Counted from the first letter of the stretch, positions 24,648 through 33,740 are shown. The stretch: DNA of 64,000 nucleotides from Streptomyces regalis (GCF_001509475.1 NZ_LLZG01000013.1:1-64000), one strand, 5' to 3'. The notes: generated by a model from the sequence alone, not told the origin. A program made the numbers and translations.

Positions 24648-25349
24648 GTGGCACTGACCGACGAGGCCATCGACAAGATCAAGGCGATGATCGTCGCCGG
24701 CGAACTCGCGCCAGGCTCCCGCCTCCCGAAGGAGGAGATCCTCGCCGGACAACTCGGCCTGTCCCGCAACTCCCTCCGCGAGGCCGTCCGGGCCCTGACC
24801 GCCATGCGTATCCTGATCACCCGGCAGGGCGACGGCACCTACGTCTCCAGCCTCGAACCCCATCTGCTGCTGGAGAGCCTCTCCTTCGCCGCCGACGTCT
24901 CCCAGGGACAAACCGCGCTGCAGCTACTCCAAGTACGCCGACTGCTCGAGCCGCAGGCGACCGGAATGGCCGCCGCACTGCTGCAGCCGGAGGACATCCG
25001 GGAACTGCGCGACATCCTCGACCGGTGCCGATCCGCCACCACGGTCGACGAGTTCGTCGCCCACGACATCGCCTTCCATCTCAGGATCGTCGAGACCATC
25101 GGCAACCCGGTGCTGTCCATGCTGCTGCGCGTGCTCTCGACCCGCACCCAGCGCGTCCGCATCGTCCGCGGGAGCCGGACCCGTCGTGCCCTGGACAACG
25201 CTCACCAGGATCACGAGGAGATCCTCAGCGCGCTCCAGGCACGCGACGCCCACTTGGCAGTCTCCGCCGCGACCGTCCACATCGCAGCCGTCGAGCAGTG
25301 GCTGGCGGCCAGCCTGAACGACGGCCCGCTACCGGCGATCGACGGCTGA
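24648..25349 (+). CDS. FadR-type GntR transcriptional regulator (FCD domain), candidate L-fucose regulator
   Basis: A 233-residue GntR family regulator. The winged-helix N-terminus reads IKAMIVAGELAPGSRLPKEE, LAGQLGLSRNSLREAVRALT and LITRQGDGTYVSS. The FCD ligand domain follows, with QVRRLLEPQATGMAAALLQP, AHDIAFHLRIVETIGNPVLS (Asp/His metal-ligand pattern) and NAHQDHEEILSALQARDAHL. It is the fourth gene of the transporter operon; GTG 24648 has GGAGAGG upstream. FCD regulators sense organic acids such as sugar acids, so fuconate or lactate is a sensible effector. It is the natural candidate to bind the shared ACATC-S-GATGT sites. Confidence 0.9.
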   Translation: MALTDEAIDKIKAMIVAGELAPGSRLPKEEILAGQLGLSRNSLREAVRALTAMRILITRQGDGTYVSSLEPHLLLESLSFAADVSQGQTALQLLQVRRLLEPQATGMAAALLQPEDIRELRDILDRCRSATTVDEFVAHDIAFHLRIVETIGNPVLSMLLRVLSTRTQRVRIVRGSRTRRALDNAHQDHEEILSALQARDAHLAVSAATVHIAAVEQWLAASLNDGPLPAIDG

Positions 25350-25382
25350 CACTGTCCCGACCCGAGACTCACAGCCCCACGA

Positions 25383-25499
25383 GTGACACACATTTCACTG
25401 GACGAACAGCAACCTGGGTCGGCGTGGGCAGGATCGACGTACGACGAGCTGGCCGCCGCCCATGCCGAAGCCCTCAGCGAATGGGAGTCCGCCGCATGA
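25383..25499 (+). CDS. small ORF of unknown function
   Basis: A 38-codon frame (MTHISLDEQQPGSAWAGSTY then DELAAAHAEALSEWESAA) from GTG 25383. The acidic, alanine-rich tail resembles the ends of small antitoxin-like proteins, but no family can be assigned and no ribosome site is seen. It may be a fused relic. Confidence 0.2.
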   Translation: MTHISLDEQQPGSAWAGSTYDELAAAHAEALSEWESAA

Positions 25500-25569
25500 A
25501 CCCACAACACGTCCATGGGCCCCATGGACCACGGGATGGGTCCATGCGCTCCAAGGGGTCGATGCAGGT

Positions 25570-26060
25570 GAGGTCCTTGCCACAGGGTGTCCTCGACGCG
25601 GACGTTGTCGACCATCACGTCCCGGACGAGGTCGCCGTCACCGGGGTTGATGGCGATGCAGCCCTGGTAGAGCATCTGCGGTTCCCGGTGGTCGAGGATG
25701 TCGATGTTCTCGAGGCGCAGGTTCTCCCCCGGGATGGAGTTCCGCCACTACGTCGACGTCGATGAGGCACCCGCCGTTGGTCTGGAGCACGGCCATGAAG
25801 CGGTAGTGGTGGGCCTACGCGTCGATCCGTGAGGCGAGTCCGTCAAACGGATGGCCGCGTCGTCGACTTCGACCGACGACACCTCCGCATGCGCCGGCCG
25901 GAGCCAGGCGCGCACGGCGAGCCCTCCGCCGTCGATCGCGTAGGGGATCCCTGCCCGCCCTCCCTCGTCCGTCGGCCGCAGGGCCGCCGTATCTGTTCGC
26001 TCATGGACTCCTCGCAGTCTTGGCCCGCGCCGCCATCCCGTCGCGGCTCCCCGAAGCACT
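25570..26060 (-). pseudogene. right-handed beta-helix glycosidase/lyase relic
   Basis: Three pieces in different minus-strand frames: YAIDGGGLAVRAWLRPAHAE, HHYRFMAVLQTNGGCLID, and RNSIPGENLRLENIDILDHR with INPGDGDLVRDVMVDNVRVE. The last has the repeated asparagine/isoleucine ladder pattern of pectate-lyase-like or GH28-like parallel beta-helix proteins. Frame changes near 25750 and 25830 and an in-frame stop show it is broken. It probably belonged to the polysaccharide-degrading set. Confidence 0.5.
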
Positions 26061-26349
26061 CACTGCGCCGACCGGCGGGGCCACCGCCGCCGACAGACCG
26101 GACTCCGACCATCCGGGAGCGGGGCCCGCGCCACCGGACGCCCGTTTCCGTCCTCGGCCTCGTAGGCGGTGGCGACCCCGGTGTAGGTGGCGCCGGGCCG
26201 GATCCGCCCTGCCGACGATCCGGTGTCGGACGCCGTCTGCGGGGACCGGGGCCCACTCCGAAGCCGTTTGGTTCGGCGGTGAGGAGGCCACGCTGAATGT
26301 CTGCGACGTAGGTTGACGAAGCCACCGGGCCATCGCTCGGCACCCAGTA

Positions 26350-26618
26350 CTACCAGTCATGAAGACGATCTGGAGCACCACCCGTGGGAGCGGCTGAACC
26401 GCGGGATCAAACGATGAGCCTACGTCGTCCAGGTCTTCTCCGGCCCAGCGGCCCTCGACCGGCTCGCCGCCGCAGTCCTGGCCGAACTCCACGATGCGTG
26501 GCAGGTCTTCGACCGCCACTGTCTCCCGGACGGCTTGCTGGCCGAAATCTGCACCGCCAGACCCACCGAGGACAACCGCCGGCTTTCCCCGCCCGTACCG
26601 AATCAGCCCGGCAAGTGA
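26350..26618 (+). pseudogene. IS256-family transposase, C-terminal relic
   Basis: Reading MKTIWSTT in one frame, then PWERLNRGIKR, a TGA stop, AYVVQVFSGPAALDRLAAAV and LAELHDAWQVFDRH in the next. This is the C-terminal block of IS256-type (Mutator-like) transposases, normally IWSTNPLERLNREIKRRT then a VVGIFPNxAA segment. One frameshift and one in-frame stop are visible. The DDE catalytic core and both terminal inverted repeats are absent. Its position between two damaged regions shows past IS activity near the second fucosidase. Confidence 0.7.
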
Positions 26619-26714
26619 CTACACCACCGCACAGGACATGACCCCGTGCCCCACCCTCGGGTGACGCAGATCGGTTCGCCAACGGTCTCCACGAGTTCAG
26701 CACCCTTGCCGTTG

Positions 26715-26742
26715 CGGGCGCCTACCGACTCATAGGCGCCCG
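26715..26742 (-). terminator. terminator of the second fucosidase gene
   Basis: Perfect 10-bp arms CGGGCGCCTA and TAGGCGCCCG with an 8-base loop, 40 bp beyond the minus-strand stop. Confidence 0.7.
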
Positions 26743-26781
26743 ACGACGAAGACATCAGGCATGCCACCGGGGTCGCGCCAG

Positions 26782-28836
26782 TCAGCCGACCGGTCTGAAC
26801 GTCCACAGCAGGTTGGTGTGCTGCTGCCACGTCCACTGCTTGGCCACAGCCCCTGCGGCGACCATGCCTCCGCCGTCGAGGACCAGCCCCGTGCTGCGGT
26901 TGGCGATCGAGTACTGGCCCTGGCCGCGGTGGGTGATCTGCCACTGCTGCGTGTTGCTTCCGTCCCAGGCCCTCTGCCGGGCCGGGTCGCCGTTGTTGGT
27001 AGCGCCCCAGCCGTCGGCGACCAGGCTGTTGGTGCGGTTGACGAGCCTGTAGTAGCCGTTTCCGAGTTCGATTGCCTGCCACTGGACATTGTTGTGGTCT
27101 ATTGGCTCCCACTGCTTGAGGTTGGAGCCACTGGTGAAGTTGCCGCCGCTGTCCAGCACCAGGCCGCTCGTGACGTTGCCCAGGCGGAAGTACGTGGCCG
27201 GGTTGAACGTCACCCTCAGCGAGGCGATGGCGTCATTGTTGCCGGTCACCCGAAGATCGGCGGCGTTCGAGGTGAACGTCCAGGCGGTGCCGGTGAAGTT
27301 GTCGCCGGAGTAGCCCGTCACCCGGTAGCCGTTGGGCACCAGAATGGACGAGGCCATGGCGGGCCCCAGGCCGGCGGCGGACAGCTGGGAGGAGGTGTAA
27401 CTGCCCAGCGGCAGAACAGCGCGGGTGCCCTGGTAGTCGACGTTCGAGAACACCGCCGGTGAGACACTCATGGGCATGCCTTGGACCTCGACGCACACCA
27501 CGGAGACGTTGGCGTTCGGCGCGGTGGCCGGCACGGTGACGTTGATCTGGTCGGTGACGGTGTACGAGAGCGAGACCGAGGGGTTGTTCAGCAGATAGAC
27601 GCGGCTGATCGTGTTGTCGATCCTCGGGATCCTCAGCTGGCCGTTCGTGGGCCAGCTGAAGACGTGGGCGAAGAGCTTGCCGTCCTTCTTGGTGACCTTC
27701 CCCCATGCGGGTTCGCTGGTGAACGGGCCGCCGCTGGTCCCGTGGATGCTGTCGCCGTACGTCGACATCCATGAGGCCAGGCCGTTGAGGACGGTCTGGG
27801 ACCCGGCGGGGACCGAGCCGTCGCCCTTGGGGCCGATGTTCAACAAGAGGTTGCCGTCCCGGGAGACCACCGTGACGAGCTCCTGGATGATGTCCTTGAC
27901 GGACCTGTAGGAGTTCTCACTCCCCGCGTTGTAACCCCAGGCGCCGTTCATGGTGGCGCACCGCTCCCACGGCCGGCCCATCGGCTCACTGGGGATACCG
28001 AACTCCGCGACCGCGTAGTCACCGAGACGGTGGTCCCGCTTGACCCGTTCGTTGACGATGAGGCCGGGCTTGCGGGCGATCAGCCAGTTGTAGAGGTCGA
28101 CGCCGTCCGATTCCAGCCACCAGTCTTCCAGGGTGGGGCTGGAGGGCTCGCCGAACCAGTCACCGTCGAACCAGAGCAGCGCCGGGTCGTAGCGGTCCAG
28201 CAGTTCCTGAAGCTGCGCCTTCATGTCGGCGATGTAGGCGGTGCGGGCGGCCTGCGACGACATCGTCGTGAGGCCGCTTTCGTGGCGATCGGTCTGGGAA
28301 GGGTGGTTCCAGTCGAGGATCGAGTAGTACAGGCAGAACTTGATCCCGCGGCTCTCGCACTCGGTCTTGAGGTTCATGAGCGGGTCGGACTGGATGCCGT
28401 TGTAGTCGCGCAGGTTGTACTGCTTGGTGCCGGTGCTGTCGGTGAAGCCGGGGACGTTGGAGTCCCACATCGCGTAGCCCTCGTGGTGCTTGGCGGTGAT
28501 CACGAGGTACTTCATGCCGGCGTTCTTGGCCAGTTCGGCGATGGCGGCGGCGTTGAACTGGGACGGGTTGAAGTTCTGGGTGACCTGCGTCTGGTAGTTC
28601 GCCTTGCTCCACTGCTGGGTGTCGAACGCCCACTCGCCCTGGCCGAGCGCCGAGTAGGACCCGTAGTGGATGAACATCCCGAACCTGGCCTGGTACCACC
28701 AGTCCATCTTCGAGGGGACGGTGTACGCCTCGGCGGTGGCGGGCCACAAGACCTGAGGCAGCCCGAAGGCCGCCACTCCTCCGGCAAGGGCGGCGGCCTT
28801 CATCAGAGAGCGTCTGCTGAGGGAGGCAGAAGACAT
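26782..28836 (-). CDS. secreted GH29 alpha-L-fucosidase with ricin domain (second copy)
   Basis: A 684-residue exported alpha-L-fucosidase, clearly divergent from the one at 7275-9611. The Tat-like signal is SRRSLMKAAALAGGVAAFG. GH29 blocks are RFGMFIHYGSYSALGQGEWA, MKYLVITAKHHEGYAMWDS, YNLRDYNGIQSDPLMNL, KFCLYYSILDWNHP and LLWFDGDWF, whose Asp224 fits the nucleophile; NGAWGYNAGSENSYRSVKDI and DGNLLLNIGPKGDG complete the domain. A beta-sandwich follows, then a ricin B domain with repeats NVQWQAIEL, TQQWQITH and NLLWTFRP. ATG 28836 has GGAG at -11. There is no CBM32. An ACATCGGATGG dyad lies 93 bp upstream. Confidence 0.9.
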   Translation of the reverse strand: MSSASLSRRSLMKAAALAGGVAAFGLPQVLWPATAEAYTVPSKMDWWYQARFGMFIHYGSYSALGQGEWAFDTQQWSKANYQTQVTQNFNPSQFNAAAIAELAKNAGMKYLVITAKHHEGYAMWDSNVPGFTDSTGTKQYNLRDYNGIQSDPLMNLKTECESRGIKFCLYYSILDWNHPSQTDRHESGLTTMSSQAARTAYIADMKAQLQELLDRYDPALLWFDGDWFGEPSSPTLEDWWLESDGVDLYNWLIARKPGLIVNERVKRDHRLGDYAVAEFGIPSEPMGRPWERCATMNGAWGYNAGSENSYRSVKDIIQELVTVVSRDGNLLLNIGPKGDGSVPAGSQTVLNGLASWMSTYGDSIHGTSGGPFTSEPAWGKVTKKDGKLFAHVFSWPTNGQLRIPRIDNTISRVYLLNNPSVSLSYTVTDQINVTVPATAPNANVSVVCVEVQGMPMSVSPAVFSNVDYQGTRAVLPLGSYTSSQLSAAGLGPAMASSILVPNGYRVTGYSGDNFTGTAWTFTSNAADLRVTGNNDAIASLRVTFNPATYFRLGNVTSGLVLDSGGNFTSGSNLKQWEPIDHNNVQWQAIELGNGYYRLVNRTNSLVADGWGATNNGDPARQRAWDGSNTQQWQITHRGQGQYSIANRSTGLVLDGGGMVAAGAVAKQWTWQQHTNLLWTFRPVG

Positions 28837-28928
28837 GGTGCGGCTCCATGGGTCAAGGGAGGAGGGATGGCAGGGCGCTGGGAGCGGAACGCCGGCGTGG
28901 CGGCCGTGCTCCGCGTCACCCTTAGAAG

Positions 28929-28946
28929 ACATCGGATGGATTTATA
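28929..28946 (-). promoter_or_regulatory. predicted -10 element and operator of the second fucosidase
   Basis: TATAAA on the minus strand (28946-28941) directly followed by CCATCCGATGT (28939-28929), a 10 of 11 match to the shared dyad. A bound regulator would cover the transcription start. Confidence 0.5.
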
Positions 28947-29068
28947 AGTGAACGACGATGGCCGCGTCTATAGCTGAGACGAGGTTGACCCAAACATGAG
29001 TGACAAGCGGGGGTCTCTTGCGGCGCGTAGAGCTCGAAAGATCACCCACTCGGCGACTGAAGCGCTAT

Positions 29069-29079
29069 ACATCGGATCT
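29069..29079. promoter_or_regulatory. orphan ACATCGGATCT operator-like site
   Basis: A 10 of 11 match in TATACATCGGATCTATT, 233 bp from the second fucosidase start. It faces rightward into a relic zone. From 28947 to about 29500 I recognise no gene. Confidence 0.45.
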
Positions 29080-29504
29080 ATTGGTGAGAGTGCAGCGCCC
29101 GGGCTGAACGGCTCAGTCGAGTGGCGGAACCCCAGGAGCGCCCTCGGTGTGGACCCGTCCGGATGGGCTGGAGCACCGCCCTCAGAGCTCGGGGATCCTC
29201 GACCGCGGGAGGGGGCGGGCCAAGACTGAGGTGGCGCGGCGGTCCGGTGACGTCTCGCAGCAGGCCGCGCCGGCCCGCGCCGAGACCTCGCCGGATCTGC
29301 CGCGCACCTCCATCGACACCGGCTCGGTTCTCACGGCTATGGACAGGGGCCGATAGGAGTCGGAAGTAGGTCAGGAACAAGTCCCGGCGCCAGGTCGCAC
29401 GGCAGGTACCCTTCGGGAACGCAACCCACCGCCTTGGCGCGCAGTGCTTGGCGGAATCCCCGATCGCCGTGGCCGCTTGTGGGCCCACGCCTAAATCGCG
29501 CTCA

Positions 29505-30010
29505 ACCGTGGAGGTCACTGAGGACAATCAGGCATTCACTGACCGGGACGGCCACCGCGTCGACGGCACTGACTGGAACCTGACCTTCGGCGGCGTCGGC
29601 GGTGCCCTCGTCTCCACACCGGCCGACCTGACGCGCTTCGCCTCCGCCCTGCTTGGTCGGCGTCTGTCGCATGCGGCCAACTGGATCTCATACGACAGAC
29701 CGTGGCCGCTGACCCCGACCGGGTGTGGCCCGGCGCCCGCTACGGGCTGGGCCTGATCTCCACACCGTTGTCCTGCGGCGGCATGTGGTGGGCCCATGCG
29801 GGCGGGGTGCCCGGCGACCACGGCTCGCTGATCGCCGTCGGCTCCGGAGGCCGCAGCGCCGCCATTGCCCTCAACGAGCTGCCGGCCTCACACCAGGTCG
29901 AACACCTCGTCAACGTCGTCGACAAGTCCTTCTGCGAGGCCAGGTCTTCCGGCATCGACGACAGCGCGATCGTCTCGACAGTCCGGCTGTGTCCGTTGAT
30001 CACGGGGTAG
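29505..30010 (+). pseudogene. serine hydrolase (class C beta-lactamase-like), C-terminal frameshifted relic
   Basis: Two frames join to one family: GGVGGALVSTPADLTRFASA then ALLGRRLSH, and after a single-base shift near 29672 QLDLIRQTVAADPDRVWPGA then YGLGLISTPLSCGGMWWAHA and GGVPGDHGSLIAVGSGGRSA. This is the C-terminal half of beta-lactamase / D-alanyl-D-alanine carboxypeptidase-type serine hydrolases, with HAGGVPG in the third-motif position. The SxxK and YxN motifs, expected earlier, are missing. Confidence 0.6.
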
Positions 30011-30159
30011 GCGTACACCGCCCAGAACAACGAGACGATGGCCACCTGGGCTTGACCCGCTTTGACAGACATCCGAGATCAGGGTTCCACCCCACCGACG
30101 CGCCGACCGCTCGGCCGGTCAAATCGCACAAGGGCTTCGACGTCGGCGGAGTGGAGGTT

Positions 30160-30651
30160 GGCGGCACTGGACGCCCTCCAAGGACACCGGCGCACAACGA
30201 CGGTGCCCACGGACACGCGTCCTCAAGGGGTTCATCATCCCCACCGAAGCCAACGGACGTCCCGACCTCGTGCCATTGGCCCTGGAGGGGCCGGTCCAGT
30301 GCTTCCTCGACGCCAACGAGAGCTTCGAAATCAAGCGCGGCAACTTCAGCTGGCCGGTGATAGACACCGACCTCACCGTCACGACCTTCACCCGCGAAGG
30401 CCCGATCGGCTTCACCCTGCACACACCACACTGGAGTGCCGACTACCAGCTCACCATCGCAGACGGCCGTATCACCTTCACGTGCGACGGTCCCGAACCA
30501 ACAGTCACGACGAGCCGCCAAGCCCAGCCGTTCAGCGAATACCTGAACCAGCACGGCCTACGGATCCTCTTCGAGGACGAAGCGATCCTTGTCGGTTGGT
30601 GCCGCCTTCGCTGTGAGGGGCGGGACCGAGGTCGGGGCCTTGGCCGTCGAG
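30160..30651 (+). other. unidentified protein fragment
   Basis: An open plus-strand frame with real-protein character: RVLKGFIIPTEANGRPDLVP, CFLDANESFEIKRGNFSWPV, then IGFTLHTPHWSADYQLTIAD and FSEYLNQHGLRILFEDEAIL. After about 30600 the composition turns to arginine-rich shadow-like sequence, so the original 3' end seems lost. No start with a ribosome site is seen. I do not recognise the family. Confidence 0.35.
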
Positions 30652-30676
30652 CATGGAGGAAACGGAATCTTGCGAT

Positions 30677-31128
30677 ATGACCTCACTCACCCTCGTCCAG
30701 CTCACTGAACGGCTCCACAAGGACCTCGGTCGCCCCGAGCGTGACCTGCTGGCGCCGGGCAGCCCCTGGAACCTGTCCCAGACGCTGCAGCACTGTGCCC
30801 AGACCGTCCGCTACTCCGTGACCGGTTACCCCGATCTCAAGCCCGCCCTGTTCCGGGCGACGGCAGGCGCTCTGGTCAAACGGGTCTTCCTGCGCCGCGG
30901 AGCGATGAAGCACCCGCTCGGTGCGGAGATCGACGGAGCGCCGCCGCTGGACCCGGGCCTGCCGTTGACCGAGGCTGCGGCCGGCTTCGCGGACGCGGTG
31001 GCCCTGTTCACCGGCCACATGGGAGAACACGCCCCCACCCCGCCTACGGACGCTGCACACACGACGAGTTCGCGCGGCTGCATGCCGTGCATCTCGCCGA
31101 ACACCTCCCGGGACTGGCCCATGCCTGA
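30677..31128 (+). pseudogene. DUF1569 (DinB-like) protein, frameshifted
   Basis: ATG 30677 opens MTSLTLVQLTERLHKDLGRP, WNLSQTLQHCAQTVRYSVTG and VFLRRGAMKHPLGAEIDGAP, matching DUF1569 four-helix proteins (DinB-like fold). In a C-rich run near 31035-31045 the frame shifts; the native tail then reads HPAYGRCTHDEFARLHAVHL then AEHLPGLAHA before TGA 31126. Only this one defect is visible, so the loss may be recent or a sequencing slip. Confidence 0.65.
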
Positions 31129-31613
31129 CACCGCGCCCGCCGGTGCTCGTTCATCGTGACGCAGGACGTGCGCGACGCCGTTCTGCGGCCGGGCGAATTT
31201 CACCTCCGCACGAAGCTGAGTGTTCCCGTCGAACGGGCCACGGCTCGCCCTGCCGTCATCATGGCCCCGACGGCAGTCCTGGTGTGCACCGGTGCGGTGG
31301 CGCCCACCGCCTCGGACTCGCCTGCCGTGCCGTCCATGACGAGGCGGGATCGGCTGGCATCGCGAGCCGCTGTGGCAGGTCGGCAGTCGCACGCGGTGGC
31401 GGCCTTGGCGGCGCATCGAAACTCCGGTCGGGGAGAACGACCTGACAGGTCACCGTGCCCACCGGAGCTTCGTCGCGTACGGCGTGTGCCAGCTGGCATC
31501 GTCACACCGCCGCCACCCGCGCACCTACGGGATCGTCGGAAATGTGGCATCACCCTGCCCCTGTAGCGCCTGTTCCGCTTGTCGGACGGGGCGTCTGTCG
31601 AGGGGCCGGGTTC
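31129..31613. other. stretch with no recognisable gene
   Basis: About 485 bp between the DUF1569 relic and the GH2 stop. Frames on both strands lack family motifs and no clear terminator for the GH2 gene was found. Confidence 0.4.
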
Positions 31614-33740
31614 TCAGCCGAGTGTCCAGTTGACGCTGTCGGTGTAGGTGGAGCCGTTGATGGTCGCGGTGACCGTCACGGTGTTCTGTCCGGGCCTCAA
31701 GGTGATGCTGGGCCACCTGAAGATGTGGTCGCTGCTGCTCAGGGTTCCCAGGGAGGTGCCGTTGAGGGTGGCGGTGACCTGGCCCGCGTTGGAGTAGACC
31801 TTCAGTTCGGTGGTGGCGTCGGTGCGCTGGGTCCAGCGGCGGCTGGTGATGTAGAGGGTGGGAGTGTCGGCCCAGTTGGCCTTGTACCAGTAGAAGGCGT
31901 CCTTGCGGGTCTGCCGGTCGCGGGTGACCAGGCCCTTGTCGTTGATTCCGGGCTGGCCTCCTTCGTTGCGGCCGTCGGAGGGGAAGTCGAACATGGCCCA
32001 GACGAACGTGCCCCAGATGTACGGACGGCTCGCAAGCTGCCTCCAGGCCGCCTCGTGGAACAGCGACTGGTACTCCTCGGGGTGCCAGGATCCGCCCGGA
32101 GCCGGCTTGGGCGGGTTGAGTACGTGCTGGGTGGTGCTGGCGCCGACGCCGTACTCCGACATGGCGATCCTGCGGGAGGGGGAGTTCGCGTGCAGGTTGT
32201 CGGCCCATGCTCCGAGGTCATTGTCCTTGGAGCCGTAGTACCAGCCGTAGTACTTGTTGAAGCCCGTCGTCTGCGTGTGCAGGCCCGCCTGCGCGTTGTC
32301 GGGGTCCTCGCCACGTACGGCGTAGGTGGAGAATCGGTCCGGGTCCTCGGCTTCGATGATGTCGGCCAGTGACGCGAGCAGCTTGTTCGCGGCGGTGCCG
32401 TTGTAGTCGAGGAGTTCGTTGCCGATGCCCCAGAAGGCGATCGAGGGGTGGTTGTAGTTCTGCCGGATCAGTTCCCGCAGTTGGTTCTGGGTGCTGGTGG
32501 TGAAGGCGGCCGAGTCGGTGACGATGTCGACCAGCGGGATCTCCGCCCACACGACCATTCCGCGTTCGTCGGCGAGGTTGTAGTCCTTCTGGTCGTGTTG
32601 GTAGTGCGCCATCCGGATGGCGTTGGCGCCGATCTCGCCGATGAGGTCGAAGTCCTGTGTGTGATCGGCGTCGGATATCGCCCATCCCTTGACGGCCCGG
32701 TCCTGGTGCAGGTTGACGCCGTGCAGGTGGAGGTGGCTGCCGTTGAGGCGGAAGCCTGTGTCGGCGTCGACGGCGAGGGAGCGAAGGCCCAGGCGTTCGG
32801 TCACCACGTCCGTGATCTTGTCCCCGCCCCCGGTGACGTCATGGATCTCGACGCTGGCGTTGTGGAGGTAGGGATCCGCCAGGCCGTTCCACAGGCGCGG
32901 GTTGTCGATGCGGAGGGTCTGCCGGATCTCCGCGCCGGTGGCCGCGGGGACGGTCTGCGCGGTGCTGCCGGCCTCCGCGACGATGGTCCCGCTCTTGTCG
33001 GCGATGACGGTGCGGACGACCACCGATCTGGTGGTGCCGCTGTCGTTCCACAGCTTCGTCGTCACGGTCACCGTGGCCGACGCCGCGGTCACGTTGCTCT
33101 GCCTCAGGTAGATTCCGGGGCCCGCGTAGTCCGTCATCCGCACGTGAAGGTCGTCGACGGCCCACAGGCTCACGTTGCGGTAGATGCCGCCCTGGAAGGT
33201 GTAGTCCGCGCCCACCGGGGCGATGTCGGTGTCGCGTGCGTTGGTCACCTTCACCGCGATCACGTTGTCCCCGCCCGGGACGAGCACGGCCGTGGCGTCG
33301 AACCTGAAGCGGGAGTACCCGCCCTTGTGCTGCCCGAGATACGTGCCGTTGACCCAGACGTCGGCGACCTGGTTGACCCCGGCGAACTGCAGGTACAGCC
33401 TCTTGCCCGCCAGTTCGGACGGCACGGTGTAGTGGCGGCGGTACCAGCCCACTCCACGGTAGTAGTTGTTGCCGCCGTCGGCACCGTCGACGGCGTTCCA
33501 GGTGTGGGGCGTGTTGACCGACGTCCATCCGGAGTCATTGAATCCGGGCGCCTGCGCGCCTGCGACGTCCGATCTGATGAATCGCCACCCGCTGTTGAGG
33601 TGGATCCACACACGGGGATCAGGTGCGGTGTACGTCGTGGCGGCGGACGCGGAACCGGCAAGCGGAATCCCGGCCAGCGAGGCCAGCACTCCCGCAGCCG
33701 CCCCGCCGAGCACCTGTCGGCGGCTGGGCAAACCTGTCAT
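31614..33740 (-). CDS. secreted GH2 beta-galactosidase-like enzyme
   Basis: A 708-residue exported GH2 enzyme. The Tat-like signal is SRRQVLGGAAAGVLASLAG up to SASAA. An N-terminal sugar-binding domain (WRFIRSDVAGAQAPGFNDSG, VNTPHTWNAVDG, YYRGVGWYRRHYTVP), an Ig-like sandwich and the TIM barrel follow. The acid/base is Glu442 in WGIGNELLDYNG and the nucleophile Glu529 in AMSEYGVGAS; FVWAMFDFPSDGRNEGGQPG lies near the barrel end. The C-terminus is a short beta domain (DUF4982-like). ATG 33740 is preferred over a GTG 12 bp upstream that has no spacing for a ribosome site. Beta-galactosidase is likeliest; beta-glucuronidase or beta-mannosidase cannot be excluded. Confidence 0.88.
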   Translation of the reverse strand: MTGLPSRRQVLGGAAAGVLASLAGIPLAGSASAATTYTAPDPRVWIHLNSGWRFIRSDVAGAQAPGFNDSGWTSVNTPHTWNAVDGADGGNNYYRGVGWYRRHYTVPSELAGKRLYLQFAGVNQVADVWVNGTYLGQHKGGYSRFRFDATAVLVPGGDNVIAVKVTNARDTDIAPVGADYTFQGGIYRNVSLWAVDDLHVRMTDYAGPGIYLRQSNVTAASATVTVTTKLWNDSGTTRSVVVRTVIADKSGTIVAEAGSTAQTVPAATGAEIRQTLRIDNPRLWNGLADPYLHNASVEIHDVTGGGDKITDVVTERLGLRSLAVDADTGFRLNGSHLHLHGVNLHQDRAVKGWAISDADHTQDFDLIGEIGANAIRMAHYQHDQKDYNLADERGMVVWAEIPLVDIVTDSAAFTTSTQNQLRELIRQNYNHPSIAFWGIGNELLDYNGTAANKLLASLADIIEAEDPDRFSTYAVRGEDPDNAQAGLHTQTTGFNKYYGWYYGSKDNDLGAWADNLHANSPSRRIAMSEYGVGASTTQHVLNPPKPAPGGSWHPEEYQSLFHEAAWRQLASRPYIWGTFVWAMFDFPSDGRNEGGQPGINDKGLVTRDRQTRKDAFYWYKANWADTPTLYITSRRWTQRTDATTELKVYSNAGQVTATLNGTSLGTLSSSDHIFRWPSITLRPGQNTVTVTATINGSTYTDSVNWTLG

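Noticed and set aside
22627..24654. Long minus-strand frame opposite the ABC transporter genes
   Set aside because: Composition (Asp/Glu/His-rich, no motif) is that of an antisense shadow of high-GC genes.
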